DNA from: an uncultured Eubacteriales bacterium
Lineage (GTDB): Bacteria > Bacillota > Clostridia > Oscillospirales > CAG-272
DNA length: 32,585 nt
Assembly: GCA_902462015.1 (NCBI GenBank)
Contig: CABPZV010000003.1
Coordinates: 1-32,585 of the forward strand
Direction: 5' to 3'
Below, in pieces: positions 24,115 to 32,264 of this stretch (the first letter of the stretch is position 1; every line of letters begins with the position of its first letter). The translations under genes were made by a program, and so were the position numbers. Below the pieces are notes generated by a model. That model did not search any database. It saw only the letters and a list, made by a program, of their open reading frames with translations, and was not told the DNA's origin.

Positions 24115-24604
24115 TCGTCTGAGCCTCCTTTATAGACGCCAAAAGACCACCACATCTGATAATGTTCTGAATAAAAGGAGGAAAAGGCTGCGCTTTATAG
24201 GTTTTTCCGGTGGTGACGTCGGTAATTTCCCCGGTATCAAAGTCAATCTTTACTTCATCATTTTGGCCGATTTCTTCCGCCGCGTCTACGCACTCAAGGA
24301 TTGGCAGACCAATATTGATTGCGTTGCGGTAGAAAATTCTCGCAAAGCTTTTGGCGATTACACAACCGGTACCGCAGGTCTTTATAACAAGCGGCGCATG
24401 CTCTCTGGAAGAACCGCAACCGAAATTCCATCCAGCAACCATCACGTCACCATTTTTTACGTTTATTACAAAATCGGTATCAATATCCTCCATACAATGG
24501 GCCGCCAGCTCCGCAGCATCTGATGTATTCAGATAACGCGCCGGTATAATAACGTCGGTATCCACATTATCAGGGTATTTAAAAACTTTTCCGTGTGTAT
24601 TCAA
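24107..24604 (-). CDS. leuD: 3-isopropylmalate dehydratase small subunit (short type)
   Basis: LeuD supplies the swivelling domain that completes the LeuC active site. Visible motifs are YPDNVDTDVIIPARYLNTSD near the start, NVKNGDVMVAGWNFGCGSSREHAP in the middle (with the family's GCGSSREHAP), and VIAKSFARIFYRNAINIGLP. At 165 aa it is the short, archaeal-like type that pairs with the 419-residue LeuC. The start is TTG at 24604. AAGGAGG lies nine bases upstream, overlapping the end of leuC. Confidence 0.95.
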   Translation of the reverse strand: MNTHGKVFKYPDNVDTDVIIPARYLNTSDAAELAAHCMEDIDTDFVINVKNGDVMVAGWNFGCGSSREHAPLVIKTCGTGCVIAKSFARIFYRNAINIGLPILECVDAAEEIGQNDEVKIDFDTGEITDVTTGKTYKAQPFPPFIQNIIRCGGLLASIKEAQTNE

Positions 24605-24608
24605 AGCT

Positions 24609-25868
24609 TCAGTCCTCCTTATACTCAGTAATATATCCGGTCAGCGCGCTTGCGGCCGCCGTATGCGGAGAAGCAAGATACACCTCGCTGTCAACATGTC
24701 CCATTCTACCCACGAAGTTCCGGTTCGTAGTTGAAATACAGCGTTCTCCGGCCGCTAAAATCCCCATATATCCGCCGAGACAAGGTCCGCAGGTGGGCGT
24801 AGACACAACAGCCCCTGCGTCGATAAAGGCAGTCACATATCCCCTTTCGGTACATTCACGCAGAATCTGCATCGTTCCGGGAATTATTATACAGCGCACG
24901 CCATCCGCAACCTTTTTGCCTTTAAGTATCTTATAAGCGGCTTCCATATCCTCCATACGCCCGTTAGTACAGCTTCCGATAACAACTTGGTCTATTCTGA
25001 TATCTCCAAGCTGCTTCGCAGGACGGGTGTTCTCCGGAAGATGGGGACAGCTTACCGTGGGAACTATTTTTGAAAGGTCTATCTCTATAGTCCGCTCATA
25101 TTCTGCGTCGGGATCGGCCTCGAAAATTACAGGATCACGCTCACAACGGCCCTTCATATATTCAACCGTTTTTTCATCTACCGGGAAAATACCGTTCTTT
25201 GCTCCGGCTTCAATCGCCATATTGCATATGCAAAGGCGATCGTCCATCGAAAGTGCAGATACACCCTCTCCGGAAAATTCCATGCTCTTATACAGCGCGC
25301 CGTCTACTCCTATCTGCCCGATAATGGAAAGAATTACGTCCTTTCCGCTGCAATTGGAGGGCAGCTTTCCGCTGAGATTGAATTTAATGGCCGGCGGAAC
25401 CTTGAACCACGCCGTTCCTGTAGCCATTCCGGCAGCCATATCGGTACTTCCCACGCCGGTGGAAAAGGCACCGAGAGCTCCGTATGTACATGTGTGACTG
25501 TCCGCTCCGATTATGCAGTCGCCAGCGGTGACGACGCCCTGCTCCGGAAGAAGTGCATGCTCTATTCCCATTTTGCCCACGTCATAAAAATGACTTACTC
25601 CGTGGGAGCATGCAAACTCCCGGCAGACTTTAGACTGCTCTGCCGCCTTTATGTCTTTATTGGGAACAAAATGGTCAAGGACAACGGCAACTCTGTTTTT
25701 ATCAAAAACCTTGTCAAAGCCGGCTTTTTTAAACTCTTTGACAGCTACCGGAGTGGTAATATCGTTTCCGAGAACAATATCAAGCTTTGCGCTGATAAGC
25801 TGTCCCGCTTCCACGTGATCAAGTCCTGCATGCGCGGCAAGAATTTTTTGCGTCATAGTCATTCCCAT
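24609..25868 (-). CDS. leuC: 3-isopropylmalate dehydratase large subunit (short type)
   Basis: LeuC is an aconitase-family enzyme that isomerises 2- to 3-isopropylmalate. The three iron-sulfur ligands appear as VIGSCTNGR (C300) and TPTCGPCLGG (C360, C363). Other blocks are VLDHFVPNKDIKAAEQ, the GADSHTCTYGALGAFSTGVG substrate segment (121-140), and GRMGHVDSEVYLASPHTAAA at the end. At 419 aa it belongs to the short LeuC/HacA group. GGGGAG lies six bases before the ATG, 13 bases after the leuA stop. Confidence 0.95.
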   Translation of the reverse strand: MGMTMTQKILAAHAGLDHVEAGQLISAKLDIVLGNDITTPVAVKEFKKAGFDKVFDKNRVAVVLDHFVPNKDIKAAEQSKVCREFACSHGVSHFYDVGKMGIEHALLPEQGVVTAGDCIIGADSHTCTYGALGAFSTGVGSTDMAAGMATGTAWFKVPPAIKFNLSGKLPSNCSGKDVILSIIGQIGVDGALYKSMEFSGEGVSALSMDDRLCICNMAIEAGAKNGIFPVDEKTVEYMKGRCERDPVIFEADPDAEYERTIEIDLSKIVPTVSCPHLPENTRPAKQLGDIRIDQVVIGSCTNGRMEDMEAAYKILKGKKVADGVRCIIIPGTMQILRECTERGYVTAFIDAGAVVSTPTCGPCLGGYMGILAAGERCISTTNRNFVGRMGHVDSEVYLASPHTAAASALTGYITEYKED

Positions 25869-25881
25869 TGCATTCTCCCCT

Positions 25882-27543
25882 TTACTTCATATTATTATAG
25901 GCGCTCATCAAAGCATCTACGCTTGCATGAATGATATCGGTATCAGTCCCTGCTCCCCAGCTCATCGAACCGTCTTTATCCCTGATTCCAATGTATGCCG
26001 CTGCAACGCTGCCAGATCCCTGTTCCTGCATGCTGTGTTCCGTATAAACCTCCAGAACATATTCTTCGCCGGTAAAATCCTTTAAAGCATTGCTTGCGGC
26101 GTCAAGCGAGCCGTTTCCGGTTGCTCTAACCGCAGTCTCCACACCGCCACGGCTGAATACTATCTCAGCTTCAACACAGTTATCTCTGCGATTAAAGGTC
26201 ATATTTGAAACAATAATCGTACCGTCGCTTTTAAAGTAGTGGTTTTTAAAAATTTCCAGAACCTCGGAGGCTTTCAGTTCCTTATGCTCATGATCGGAAA
26301 TACTCTTGCACAGATAGCTCAAATCTTCTCTCATTCCGGCAGGCAGCACATATCCGTATGTTTGCTCCAGCAGATATCCTATTCCGCCTTTACCGCTCTG
26401 TGAGTTGACGCGAATAACGTCGGCGTCGTATGTACGGTTGATATCATGGGGGTCGATCGGAATATAGGGAACAGACCACTGGTGAAGCGATTTTTCCTCG
26501 CGCCATTTCATTCCCTTTGCGATAGCGTCTTGATGGCTTCCGGAAAATGCAGCGAACACTAAAGAACCAGCATACGGCGCACGTTCATATACATGCATTC
26601 TCGTACACTTTTCATATTTTTCCACAAGATGAGGCATATCGGAAAAATCGAGACGCGGATCGACACCATGAGAATACATGTTCATCGCCAATGTAATAAT
26701 ATCTACATTTCCGGTGCGCTCACCGTTTCCAAACAGGGTTCCCTCTACCCGGTCGGCTCCTGCAAGCAGCGCAAGCTCTGTATCGGCAACGCCGGTACCT
26801 CGGTCATTATGAGGATGGAGCGATAATGTCACATGCTCACGGTATTTGAGATTTTCGCTTATATACTCGACCTGAGAGGCGTAAACATGCGGAAGGCTCA
26901 TTTCAACCGTTACCGGCAAATTTATAATAACATTGTTGTCCTTGCTCGGTTCTAAAACGTCAAGCACTGCGTTGCAAACCTCTAAGGCATATTCCGGTTC
27001 AGTGCCCGTAAAGCTTTCCGGAGAATATTCAAAGCGAAAGTTTCCATCGTATTCACTCGCCAGCCGCTTTACAAGCTTTGCCCCGTCAACCGCGATTTTC
27101 TTAATTTCTTCTTTGGATTTCCGAAAAACCTGTTCACGCTGCACAACGCTAACAGAATTATAAAAATGTATAATCGCGCTTGGTGCGCCCTTGCAAGCGT
27201 CAAAGGTCTTACGGATAATATGCTCCCGGCATTGAGTAAGCACCTGAACGCTCACATCATCAGGGATCATATTACCATCTATCAGCGTCCGGAGAAACTC
27301 GTATTCGGTTTCACTTGCGGCAGGAAAACCAACCTCGATTTCTTTAAAGCCCACCTCTAAAAGCACCTTGTAAAATTCCAGCTTTTCTTCAAGGTTCATC
27401 GGGATAACAAGACTCTGATTTCCGTCGCGCATATCTACGCTGCACCAAACTGGAGGCTTTTCGATATGATCCTTCGTCACCCATTTATTATGTACGCCCG
27501 GAGCAGGATAATATCCCACCTTGTATTTGCTTGAATCCATCAT
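25882..27543 (-). CDS. leuA: 2-isopropylmalate synthase, long LeuA2 type
   Basis: LeuA condenses acetyl-CoA with 2-oxoisovalerate, the committed step to leucine. The TIM-barrel shows WCSVDMRDGNQSLVIPM (metal-binding Asp, residues 34-50), EVGFPAASETEYEF, and the metal-binding HPHNDRGTGVADTEL (His 243 and 245). GTLFGNGERTGNVDIITLAMN follows. After an insertion with PIDPHDINRTYDADVIRVNSQSGKG split over the linker, the C-terminal ~120 residues form the LeuA dimer domain (GNGSLDAASNAL, DTDIIHASVDAL), where leucine inhibits. This organisation is the LeuA2 type, distinct from the E. coli form. The start is ATG at 27543; AAAGGA lies nine bases upstream, inside the ridA tail, four bases past its stop. 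Confidence 0.95.
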   Translation of the reverse strand: MMDSSKYKVGYYPAPGVHNKWVTKDHIEKPPVWCSVDMRDGNQSLVIPMNLEEKLEFYKVLLEVGFKEIEVGFPAASETEYEFLRTLIDGNMIPDDVSVQVLTQCREHIIRKTFDACKGAPSAIIHFYNSVSVVQREQVFRKSKEEIKKIAVDGAKLVKRLASEYDGNFRFEYSPESFTGTEPEYALEVCNAVLDVLEPSKDNNVIINLPVTVEMSLPHVYASQVEYISENLKYREHVTLSLHPHNDRGTGVADTELALLAGADRVEGTLFGNGERTGNVDIITLAMNMYSHGVDPRLDFSDMPHLVEKYEKCTRMHVYERAPYAGSLVFAAFSGSHQDAIAKGMKWREEKSLHQWSVPYIPIDPHDINRTYDADVIRVNSQSGKGGIGYLLEQTYGYVLPAGMREDLSYLCKSISDHEHKELKASEVLEIFKNHYFKSDGTIIVSNMTFNRRDNCVEAEIVFSRGGVETAVRATGNGSLDAASNALKDFTGEEYVLEVYTEHSMQEQGSGSVAAAYIGIRDKDGSMSWGAGTDTDIIHASVDALMSAYNNMK

Positions 27544-27547
27544 ATAC

Positions 27548-27925
27548 TCAGTTCCTTTCTGCAATTGCCTCAATTTCCACCAACGCGCCTTTAGGCAAAG
27601 CCTTCACCGCTACGCATGATCTCGCCGGTTTGCTCACAAAATACTTGGCGTAAACTTCATTAAATGCGGTAAAATCCTCCATATTTTGCAGAAAACAAAC
27701 TGTTTTAACCGTTTTTTCAATAGAGCTTCCAGCGGCCTCAAGTACGGCAGAAATATTTTTGCATGCCTGCTCGGCCTGAGCAGAAATATTTGTTCCGGTC
27801 AAATCCCCGGTTTCCGGATTGATCGGTATCTGCCCTGATGTGAAAACTAAATCTCCTATAATTATAGCCTGGCTGTACGGCCCTATAGCGGCCGGAGCCT
27901 TTTCCGTATTAACTGTAATGCTCAC
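27548..27925 (-). CDS. ridA: RidA-family enamine/imine deaminase
   Basis: RidA hydrolyses the reactive enamine/imine intermediates released by PLP enzymes such as threonine dehydratase. The signatures are IGPYSQAIIIGDLVFTSGQIPINPETG (residues 14-40), the middle NISAVLEAAGSSIEKTVK, and the C-terminal ARSCVAVKALPKGALVEIEAIA, which holds the catalytic arginine and glutamate. At 125 aa it is standard. The start is GTG at 27925, with AAGGAG about ten bases upstream. It sits directly after ilvA, whose product makes its substrate, a strong functional link. Confidence 0.96.
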   Translation of the reverse strand: MSITVNTEKAPAAIGPYSQAIIIGDLVFTSGQIPINPETGDLTGTNISAQAEQACKNISAVLEAAGSSIEKTVKTVCFLQNMEDFTAFNEVYAKYFVSKPARSCVAVKALPKGALVEIEAIAERN

Positions 27926-27970
27926 AAGTAAAATTCTCCTTTATAAAATACTAATCTGCCATAAACAGAA

Positions 27971-29161
27971 TCACACGATTTTAAAGCCTTCGCTGCACAG
28001 CGTGCGCGTAATAAGCTGAACATGGCTGTAATCCCTTGTTTCCATCTCTATTCGCAGAAAACATCCTATAACACTTTCAGTTTCACCTTTTTCATAATGA
28101 ACTCCGGTAACATTGGCACCGCAGTCGGCTATAATCTTGGAAATTTCTTTGAGCTGACCGGGTTTGTCAATCAGCTCGATCAGCAGACTGCTGGACCGGC
28201 CTGACTTCATAAGTCCTCTTTCGATAACTCTCGACAGGCTCGTTACATCAATATTTCCGCCCGAGACTATGCATACCGTCTTTTTTCCCTCAATTGGGAA
28301 TTTACCAAACATTGCTGCTGCTACCGCCGCAGCGCCGGCGCCTTCGGCAATCATCTTTTGTTTTTCAATCAGCGCAAGAATGGCTGAGGATATTTCATCG
28401 TCACTGACAAGCGCAATATCGTCTACATATTCTCTCACTAAGTTGAAAGTATTTTCACCCGGCTGTTTAACCGCAATACCGTCCGCCACAGTCTGAACTT
28501 TATCCAGACATTCGATTTTCCCGTTCCTTACAGAACTGAACATGCTGGCCGCTCCTGCAGACTGGACCCCGTATATTTTAATTGAAGGTCTTATCTGCTT
28601 TACTGCGTATGCAATACCGGAAATTAGTCCGCCTCCTCCGACTGGCACAATAATTGCATCAATGTCGTCAAGATCATTCATTATCTCAAGACCGACCGTG
28701 CCCTGGCCGGCGATGACATTTTCATCGTCAAACGGATGAACAAAGGTGTATCCGTCGCGGTCTCTCAGTTCCAGCGCCTTCTGATACGCGTCATCATAAC
28801 ATCCCTCAACCAGACAAACGTCTGCTCCGTAGCCCTTAGTCGCTTCCACCTTTGAAATCGGAGCACTGTCCGGCAAACATATCAAGGACTTTATTCCGCA
28901 CCGCGATGCGGCCAGCGCAACGCCCTGTGCATGATTGCCTGCCGAGCAGGCAATTACTCCCTTCTGCTTTTCCTCATCCGAAAGCATTTTTATTTTATAG
29001 CCGGCTCCCCTGACTTTAAATGACCCTGTAATCTGCAGATTCTCAGGCTTCAGATAAAGCTCGCAGTTCGGCGCTATACCATACGCTCTTACCACTGCCG
29101 TTTCGCGGATAATATCTTTTAACACCGTCTGGGCGTTAAAAACCTTATCCAAAGTCAACAT
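27971..29161 (-). CDS. ilvA: Threonine ammonia-lyase (threonine dehydratase) with C-terminal ACT domain
   Basis: IlvA converts threonine to 2-oxobutanoate, the entry to isoleucine. The PLP lysine is in ITGSFKVRGAGYK (K49), with KPENLQ just before it. ACSAGNHAQGVALAA and VPVGGGGLISGIAYA bind the cofactor phosphate. The last ~75 residues (LLIELIDKPGQLKEISKII...) are a single ACT-like domain. At 396 aa it resembles the shorter Firmicutes enzymes, some of which are catabolic (TdcB-like); the biosynthetic operon argues for a biosynthetic role here. The start is ATG at 29161, with AAAGG about 12 bases upstream; the frame reaches GTG 29182, which overlaps that ribosome site. It is the first gene after the T-box leader. 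Confidence 0.93.
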   Translation of the reverse strand: MLTLDKVFNAQTVLKDIIRETAVVRAYGIAPNCELYLKPENLQITGSFKVRGAGYKIKMLSDEEKQKGVIACSAGNHAQGVALAASRCGIKSLICLPDSAPISKVEATKGYGADVCLVEGCYDDAYQKALELRDRDGYTFVHPFDDENVIAGQGTVGLEIMNDLDDIDAIIVPVGGGGLISGIAYAVKQIRPSIKIYGVQSAGAASMFSSVRNGKIECLDKVQTVADGIAVKQPGENTFNLVREYVDDIALVSDDEISSAILALIEKQKMIAEGAGAAAVAAAMFGKFPIEGKKTVCIVSGGNIDVTSLSRVIERGLMKSGRSSSLLIELIDKPGQLKEISKIIADCGANVTGVHYEKGETESVIGCFLRIEMETRDYSHVQLITRTLCSEGFKIV

Positions 29162-29270
29162 AAATACACCATACCTTTCCACACACCTGCGCCGTCAAAA
29201 CACAAGGCTGTACAAAGAACATACTAAAGAAATTCTCTGTTATTCCGAGACATATCTAAGGATCGATAAG

Positions 29271-29315
29271 AAAATAAAAACGCCCGTCTCAAAGCTTTTC
29301 TCACTCTGAGACGGG
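29271..29315 (-). terminator. Regulated terminator of the T-box leader
   Basis: On the minus strand TGAGACGGG (29307-29315) and CCCGTCTCA (29283-29291) form a perfect nine-pair stem, followed by GTTTTTATTTT. The competing antiterminator would use the T-box sequence just upstream. The first gene, ilvA, begins about 110 bases further on. Confidence 0.88.
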
Positions 29316-29564
29316 TGCAAACTTCTAAAATCAGCACTCGCGGTACCACTCAAATTGCAGTCAGAGACTGCCACCTCTTTGGAATCTAACAATTCCTATG
29401 CTTTAACGCAGCATCTACGGAGAGTATCTACTAACGAATGCTTTCGGACCCCCGGCTCGGAAGTGAGATGTCACTCGGAAAAATACATACCGGTTCACAC
29501 CATACACCGGCTCTCTGAAATGCTTTAACCTCGACGGTCTTCGTCACAGCCTTTTATTTTTATT
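29271..29564 (-). promoter_or_regulatory. T-box leader controlling the ilvA-ridA-leu-ilv operon
   Basis: On the minus strand the conserved T-box sequence appears as TTGAGTGGTACCGCG (29339-29353), near the family consensus AGGGTGGNACCGCG. Upstream, AGAGAGCCGG..GGTGTGAACCGG (29490-29516) is the usual distal stem I. The specifier region reads GTGACATCTCACTT (29461-29474): CTC (Leu, 29465-29467) is followed by A as preferred, while ATC (Ile, 29467-29469) is the overlapping alternative. A terminator follows the T-box sequence. T-boxes sense uncharged tRNA and prevent termination, so starvation for the specified amino acid should switch on the operon. Confidence 0.9.
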
Positions 29565-29570
29565 TTTTAT

Positions 29571-29599
29571 ATTATATCACTATTTTTTTTTATTGTCAA
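29571..29599 (-). promoter_or_regulatory. Consensus promoter of the T-box/branched-chain operon
   Basis: TTGACA (29594-29599) and TATAAT (29571-29576) are both perfect and spaced by exactly 17 bases on the minus strand. The start of transcription should fall near 29564. GTGATATAATAT around the -10 also occurs in the rplJ promoter. Confidence 0.88.
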
Positions 29600-29670
29600 C
29601 ACACAAAAAATAAAAAGTTTAGAGTTTACAATTATTTCAGAATCAAATTATATTTTAAAAATATTTCAAA

Positions 29671-29718
29671 AATAAAAAGCGAATGAAAAACAGCCGTAAC
29701 AGACTGTATTTCATTCGC
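29671..29718 (-). terminator. Terminator after rplL
   Basis: GCGAATGAAA (29679-29688) and TTTCATTCGC (29709-29718) form a ten-pair stem with a 20-base loop. The minus strand continues TTTTTATTTTT. It closes the rplJ-rplL unit before the branched-chain operon promoter. Confidence 0.82.
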
Positions 29719-29805
29719 GTATACACATTCAGATGCATTTTTAAACGCCCTGACTTCTGTTTTGCTTTAAGATAAGCTGCCAAGCCGCAGAAAATAAATT
29801 CCGGC

Positions 29806-30183
29806 TTACTTAAGCTCGACCTCTGCGCCGGCTTCCTCAAGCTTCTTCTTAATATCTTCAGCTTCTTCCTTAGAAGCGCCTTCTTTAACTGCCTTCGGAG
29901 CGCCCTCTACAAGATCCTTAGCGTCCTTAAGTCCAAGACCGGTGATCTCGCGTACAACCTTGATAACATCAAGCTTCTTCGCGCCGAACGCCTTAAGAAT
30001 TACATCAAATTCGCTCTTTTCTTCAGCAGCAGGAGCACCTGCAGCTGCAGCGCCTGCAACTGCAACAGGAGCAGCCGCAGAAACACCAAACTCTTCCTCA
30101 ACCGCCTTTACAAGGTCAGCAAGTTCAATTATTGTAAGTTCCTTGATCATGTCAAGAATCTGCTGTGATTTCTCTGTAGCCAT
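29806..30183 (-). CDS. rplL: 50S ribosomal protein L7/L12
   Basis: L7/L12 forms the flexible stalk that recruits translation factors. The N-terminal dimerisation region (ILDMIKELTIIELADLVKAVEEEFGV) is followed by an Ala/Pro/Val-rich hinge (about 33-52). The C-terminal domain follows with EFDVILKAFGAKKLDVIKVV, ITGLGLKDAKDLVEGAPKAV and EEAEDIKKKLEEAGAEVELK. At 125 aa it is normal. GGAGG is nine bases before the ATG. It follows rplJ by 64 bases, and a terminator comes next instead of rpoB. Confidence 0.98.
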   Translation of the reverse strand: MATEKSQQILDMIKELTIIELADLVKAVEEEFGVSAAAPVAVAGAAAAGAPAAEEKSEFDVILKAFGAKKLDVIKVVREITGLGLKDAKDLVEGAPKAVKEGASKEEAEDIKKKLEEAGAEVELK

Positions 30184-30247
30184 TTTTTTAATCCTCCGTA
30201 AATTATGTTTTAAAATTAATTGGTTCTATACCATTATCTTTCCGGGC

Positions 30248-30799
30248 TTACGCCTCGGCTTCTGGCTGTGCAGCTTCCTCTGCGGTAGCAGCCTCGCCAA
30301 CTTCATCGCCGTTCTTATCAACAATAGCCTGCAAAGCATATGCAAACTTGTAGAGAGGAGACTGGATGCTTCCCATGAATTTCGCAATAAGCTCTTCCTT
30401 TGACGGAATATCGGCAAGCTCCATTATTTCATCGCGTGAAATTACTTTTCCGTCAAGGAAACCGCCCTTGATGTCGAATGTCTCGATATCATCCGCGAAT
30501 TTCTTAGCTATTTTGGCAGGAGCTACAGGATCGCTTTCGCTGATAGCAAGAGCCGTCATACCCTTGAGCAGATCCTTCATCTCCGCATAGCCAACCTCAT
30601 CACATGCACGAGAAGTCATTGTGTTTTTGTAAACCTTGTACTCAACACCGGATTTGCGGAATGACGAACGCAGCTTTGTGTCCTGCTCAACAGTGATTCC
30701 GGAATAGTCGACAAGAACACCTGCATGAGCATTTTTAAGCTTGCCTACAAGAACATCAAGCTCAGCCTGCTTTTGTGCTAAGATTTTTGCACTTGGCAT
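30248..30799 (-). CDS. rplJ: 50S ribosomal protein L10
   Basis: L10 anchors the L7/L12 dimers to 23S rRNA and represses its own operon by binding the L10 leader. The sequence has KQAELDVLVGKLKNAHAGVLVDYSGITV, LRSSFRKSGVEYKVYKNTM and LKGMTALAISESDPVAPAKI in family order. The C-terminal helix that binds L7/L12 is followed by an acidic Ala/Glu tail (VGEAATAEEAAQPEAEA). At 183 aa it is slightly longer than usual because of this tail. GGAGG lies nine bases before the ATG. Confidence 0.97.
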   Translation of the reverse strand: MPSAKILAQKQAELDVLVGKLKNAHAGVLVDYSGITVEQDTKLRSSFRKSGVEYKVYKNTMTSRACDEVGYAEMKDLLKGMTALAISESDPVAPAKIAKKFADDIETFDIKGGFLDGKVISRDEIMELADIPSKEELIAKFMGSIQSPLYKFAYALQAIVDKNGDEVGEAATAEEAAQPEAEA

Positions 30800-30837
30800 T
30801 TGATAATACCTCCATTTATGAACTCATAGTCCAGCAA

Positions 30838-30988
30838 ACAAAAAACGCGCCGTGTCAAAGACACGCCGCAAGAATACGTCAATAAGATATCACAGAGCAA
30901 AATGCTCCGTAAAGCTCTTTATCATTCTCCTCGGCAGGAAAACTTTACAAAGTCACTTAAAACTTTGACCTGCTGTCTTTGGACTACT
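30838..30988 (-). promoter_or_regulatory. Ribosomal protein L10 leader with attenuator hairpin
   Basis: Downstream of the promoter, the minus-strand transcript contains CCAAAGACAGCAGG (about 30970-30983) and CCTGCCGAGGAG (about 30930-30941), the conserved pairing and loop of L10 leaders. It ends in a terminator-like hairpin at 30847-30869 (CGTGTC/GACACG with flanking GCG/CGC) followed by GTTTTTT. L10 bound to the leader should favour termination or block expression of rplJ-rplL. Confidence 0.82.
30840..30869 (-). terminator. Attenuator terminator in the L10 leader
   Basis: GCG-x-CGTGTC pairs with GACACG-x-CGC across a three-base loop, with one mismatched pair, and is followed on the minus strand by a run of six T. 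It lies about 40 bases before the rplJ start. Confidence 0.75.
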
Positions 30989-30994
30989 TTTCAT

Positions 30995-31022
30995 ATTATA
31001 TCACTTTTTTCTTATTTGTCAA
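30995..31022 (-). promoter_or_regulatory. rplJ-rplL promoter
   Basis: On the minus strand TTGACA (31017-31022) and TATAAT (30995-31000) are both perfect, spaced by 16 bases. They sit just upstream of the L10 leader. Confidence 0.85.
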
Positions 31023-31123
31023 GAGCTTTTTTGAGTTTTATAGGCGGTGAATGTACATAAGATATTTTTAACATTTATATATGACTTTCAAAGACAAAAT
31101 CATAAAAAATATTGCATAATATA

Positions 31124-31150
31124 TTGACTTTTTTCAATAATAATTATAAT
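31124..31150 (+). promoter_or_regulatory. Possible promoter for the dockerin gene
   Basis: TTGACT (31124-31129) and TATAAT (31145-31150) are separated by 15 bases, a little short. TATTGA/TCAATA forms an inverted repeat over the -35 (31122-31139). The region from 31023 to 31274 is otherwise AT-rich and without a gene. Confidence 0.4.
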
Positions 31151-31274
31151 AGTTTATAGAAATATAACATTATGTCAATATAAATAAATCGACAAAATAC
31201 GCCTGATAAAATACAACTTAAAATTCTGAATTCATTTGTGAACAAAACCGGTGATCACCGAAAGGAAATTTCGT

Positions 31275-32264
31275 ATGAAAAAATTTCTAACCGTTTTATC
31301 CGCTCTTATGATTGCACAGTCAGCACTTGTTTTTCCGTTTTGCGCAGCGGATGATACCTCAGCCGGACGTGTGCGAAAATTCACACCCGAAATAGACGGA
31401 GTAATCGACAGCGAATACTTGGATTCATACCATGTGCGGCACCGGTGGTCGAAAGATGATGCGGAAGGCAGATACTGGGCAGGCGGCAAATATTATTACG
31501 ACCTTTCGCTGTACGGCTGGGACTGCCAGGCCTGTTCGTATTTCTTATATGATGACGACAATATCTATATAGCGGTAACTGTCAAGGATGACGATTACGG
31601 CTGCATCGACGACGAGCATTTTAAGCTTGCCGAGGAAAGCAATACCGTTCCCTATATACAGGACGGCATAATAATATCCCTAACCTTTGGAGATCGGACA
31701 GCCACCGTATGTGCCGACCGCGCGGGAAGATACATGGCGGCGGAGGATTCCGAAGGAGCCGGTCTCGTCAATCTTAAGACGTGGGGAAATGGCCACGCTA
31801 AAAACAAAGATGACAAACATTTTGCGGCAGCTGAAACGCAGGACGGGTATATCATCGAAATGCGTATTCCTCTCAGCGACTCCGCAAAAAAGAATATCAG
31901 AGCAGACGGTTTCGCCTTCAATTATGGTATACAAATATTCGATTCGCCGGAGGATTCGTCATACAATCCGTCTCCGTACGAGGAACCCACAGATACATGC
32001 TTTCTTGAAGATTTTGTCGACCTCAGCGACGGTCTTAGCGCAGGGTCTCCTACCTCGGGAACAATCAGTGTAACGCTTGACTGTTATTCTATCTTCGGAG
32101 ACACAAACTCGGATGGAAAAATCAATTCAAAAGATCTTGTATATTTAATGAATTTTATAGCAGAAAATAAAGAATATCAAAAAATATGCGATATAAATGA
32201 AGACGGCGCTGTAAACGCAAAGGATATCGTCAGGCTGATGAGGCTATATGCAAACATTAGTTAA
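31275..32264 (+). CDS. Secreted dockerin protein with CBM9/DOMON-like domain
   Basis: An N-terminal signal peptide (KKFLTVLSALMIAQSALVFP, cleavage near FCA-AD) is followed by a beta-rich domain of about 230 residues. This domain has the pattern of CBM9/DOMON-like sugar-binding modules: FTPEIDGVIDSEYLDSY, YDDDNIYIAVTVKDDDY, a DGIIISLTFGD strand, and GYIIEMRIPLSD. The C-terminus is a type I dockerin with two calcium-binding repeats, GDTNSDGKINSKDLVYLMNF (276-295 from this start) and CDINEDGAVNAKDIVRLMRL (305-324). Dockerins plug into scaffoldin cohesins, so the protein is likely a cellulosome component or cell-surface binder with no catalytic domain visible. AAAGGAAA lies six bases before the ATG at 31275. 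It is a lone gene. The CBM9-like call is tentative, the dockerin is firm. Confidence 0.85.
   Translation: MKKFLTVLSALMIAQSALVFPFCAADDTSAGRVRKFTPEIDGVIDSEYLDSYHVRHRWSKDDAEGRYWAGGKYYYDLSLYGWDCQACSYFLYDDDNIYIAVTVKDDDYGCIDDEHFKLAEESNTVPYIQDGIIISLTFGDRTATVCADRAGRYMAAEDSEGAGLVNLKTWGNGHAKNKDDKHFAAAETQDGYIIEMRIPLSDSAKKNIRADGFAFNYGIQIFDSPEDSSYNPSPYEEPTDTCFLEDFVDLSDGLSAGSPTSGTISVTLDCYSIFGDTNSDGKINSKDLVYLMNFIAENKEYQKICDINEDGAVNAKDIVRLMRLYANIS

Noticed and set aside
29655..29840. 61-residue open frame on the minus strand after rplL
   Set aside because: It overlaps the rplL end and runs through the terminator hairpin.
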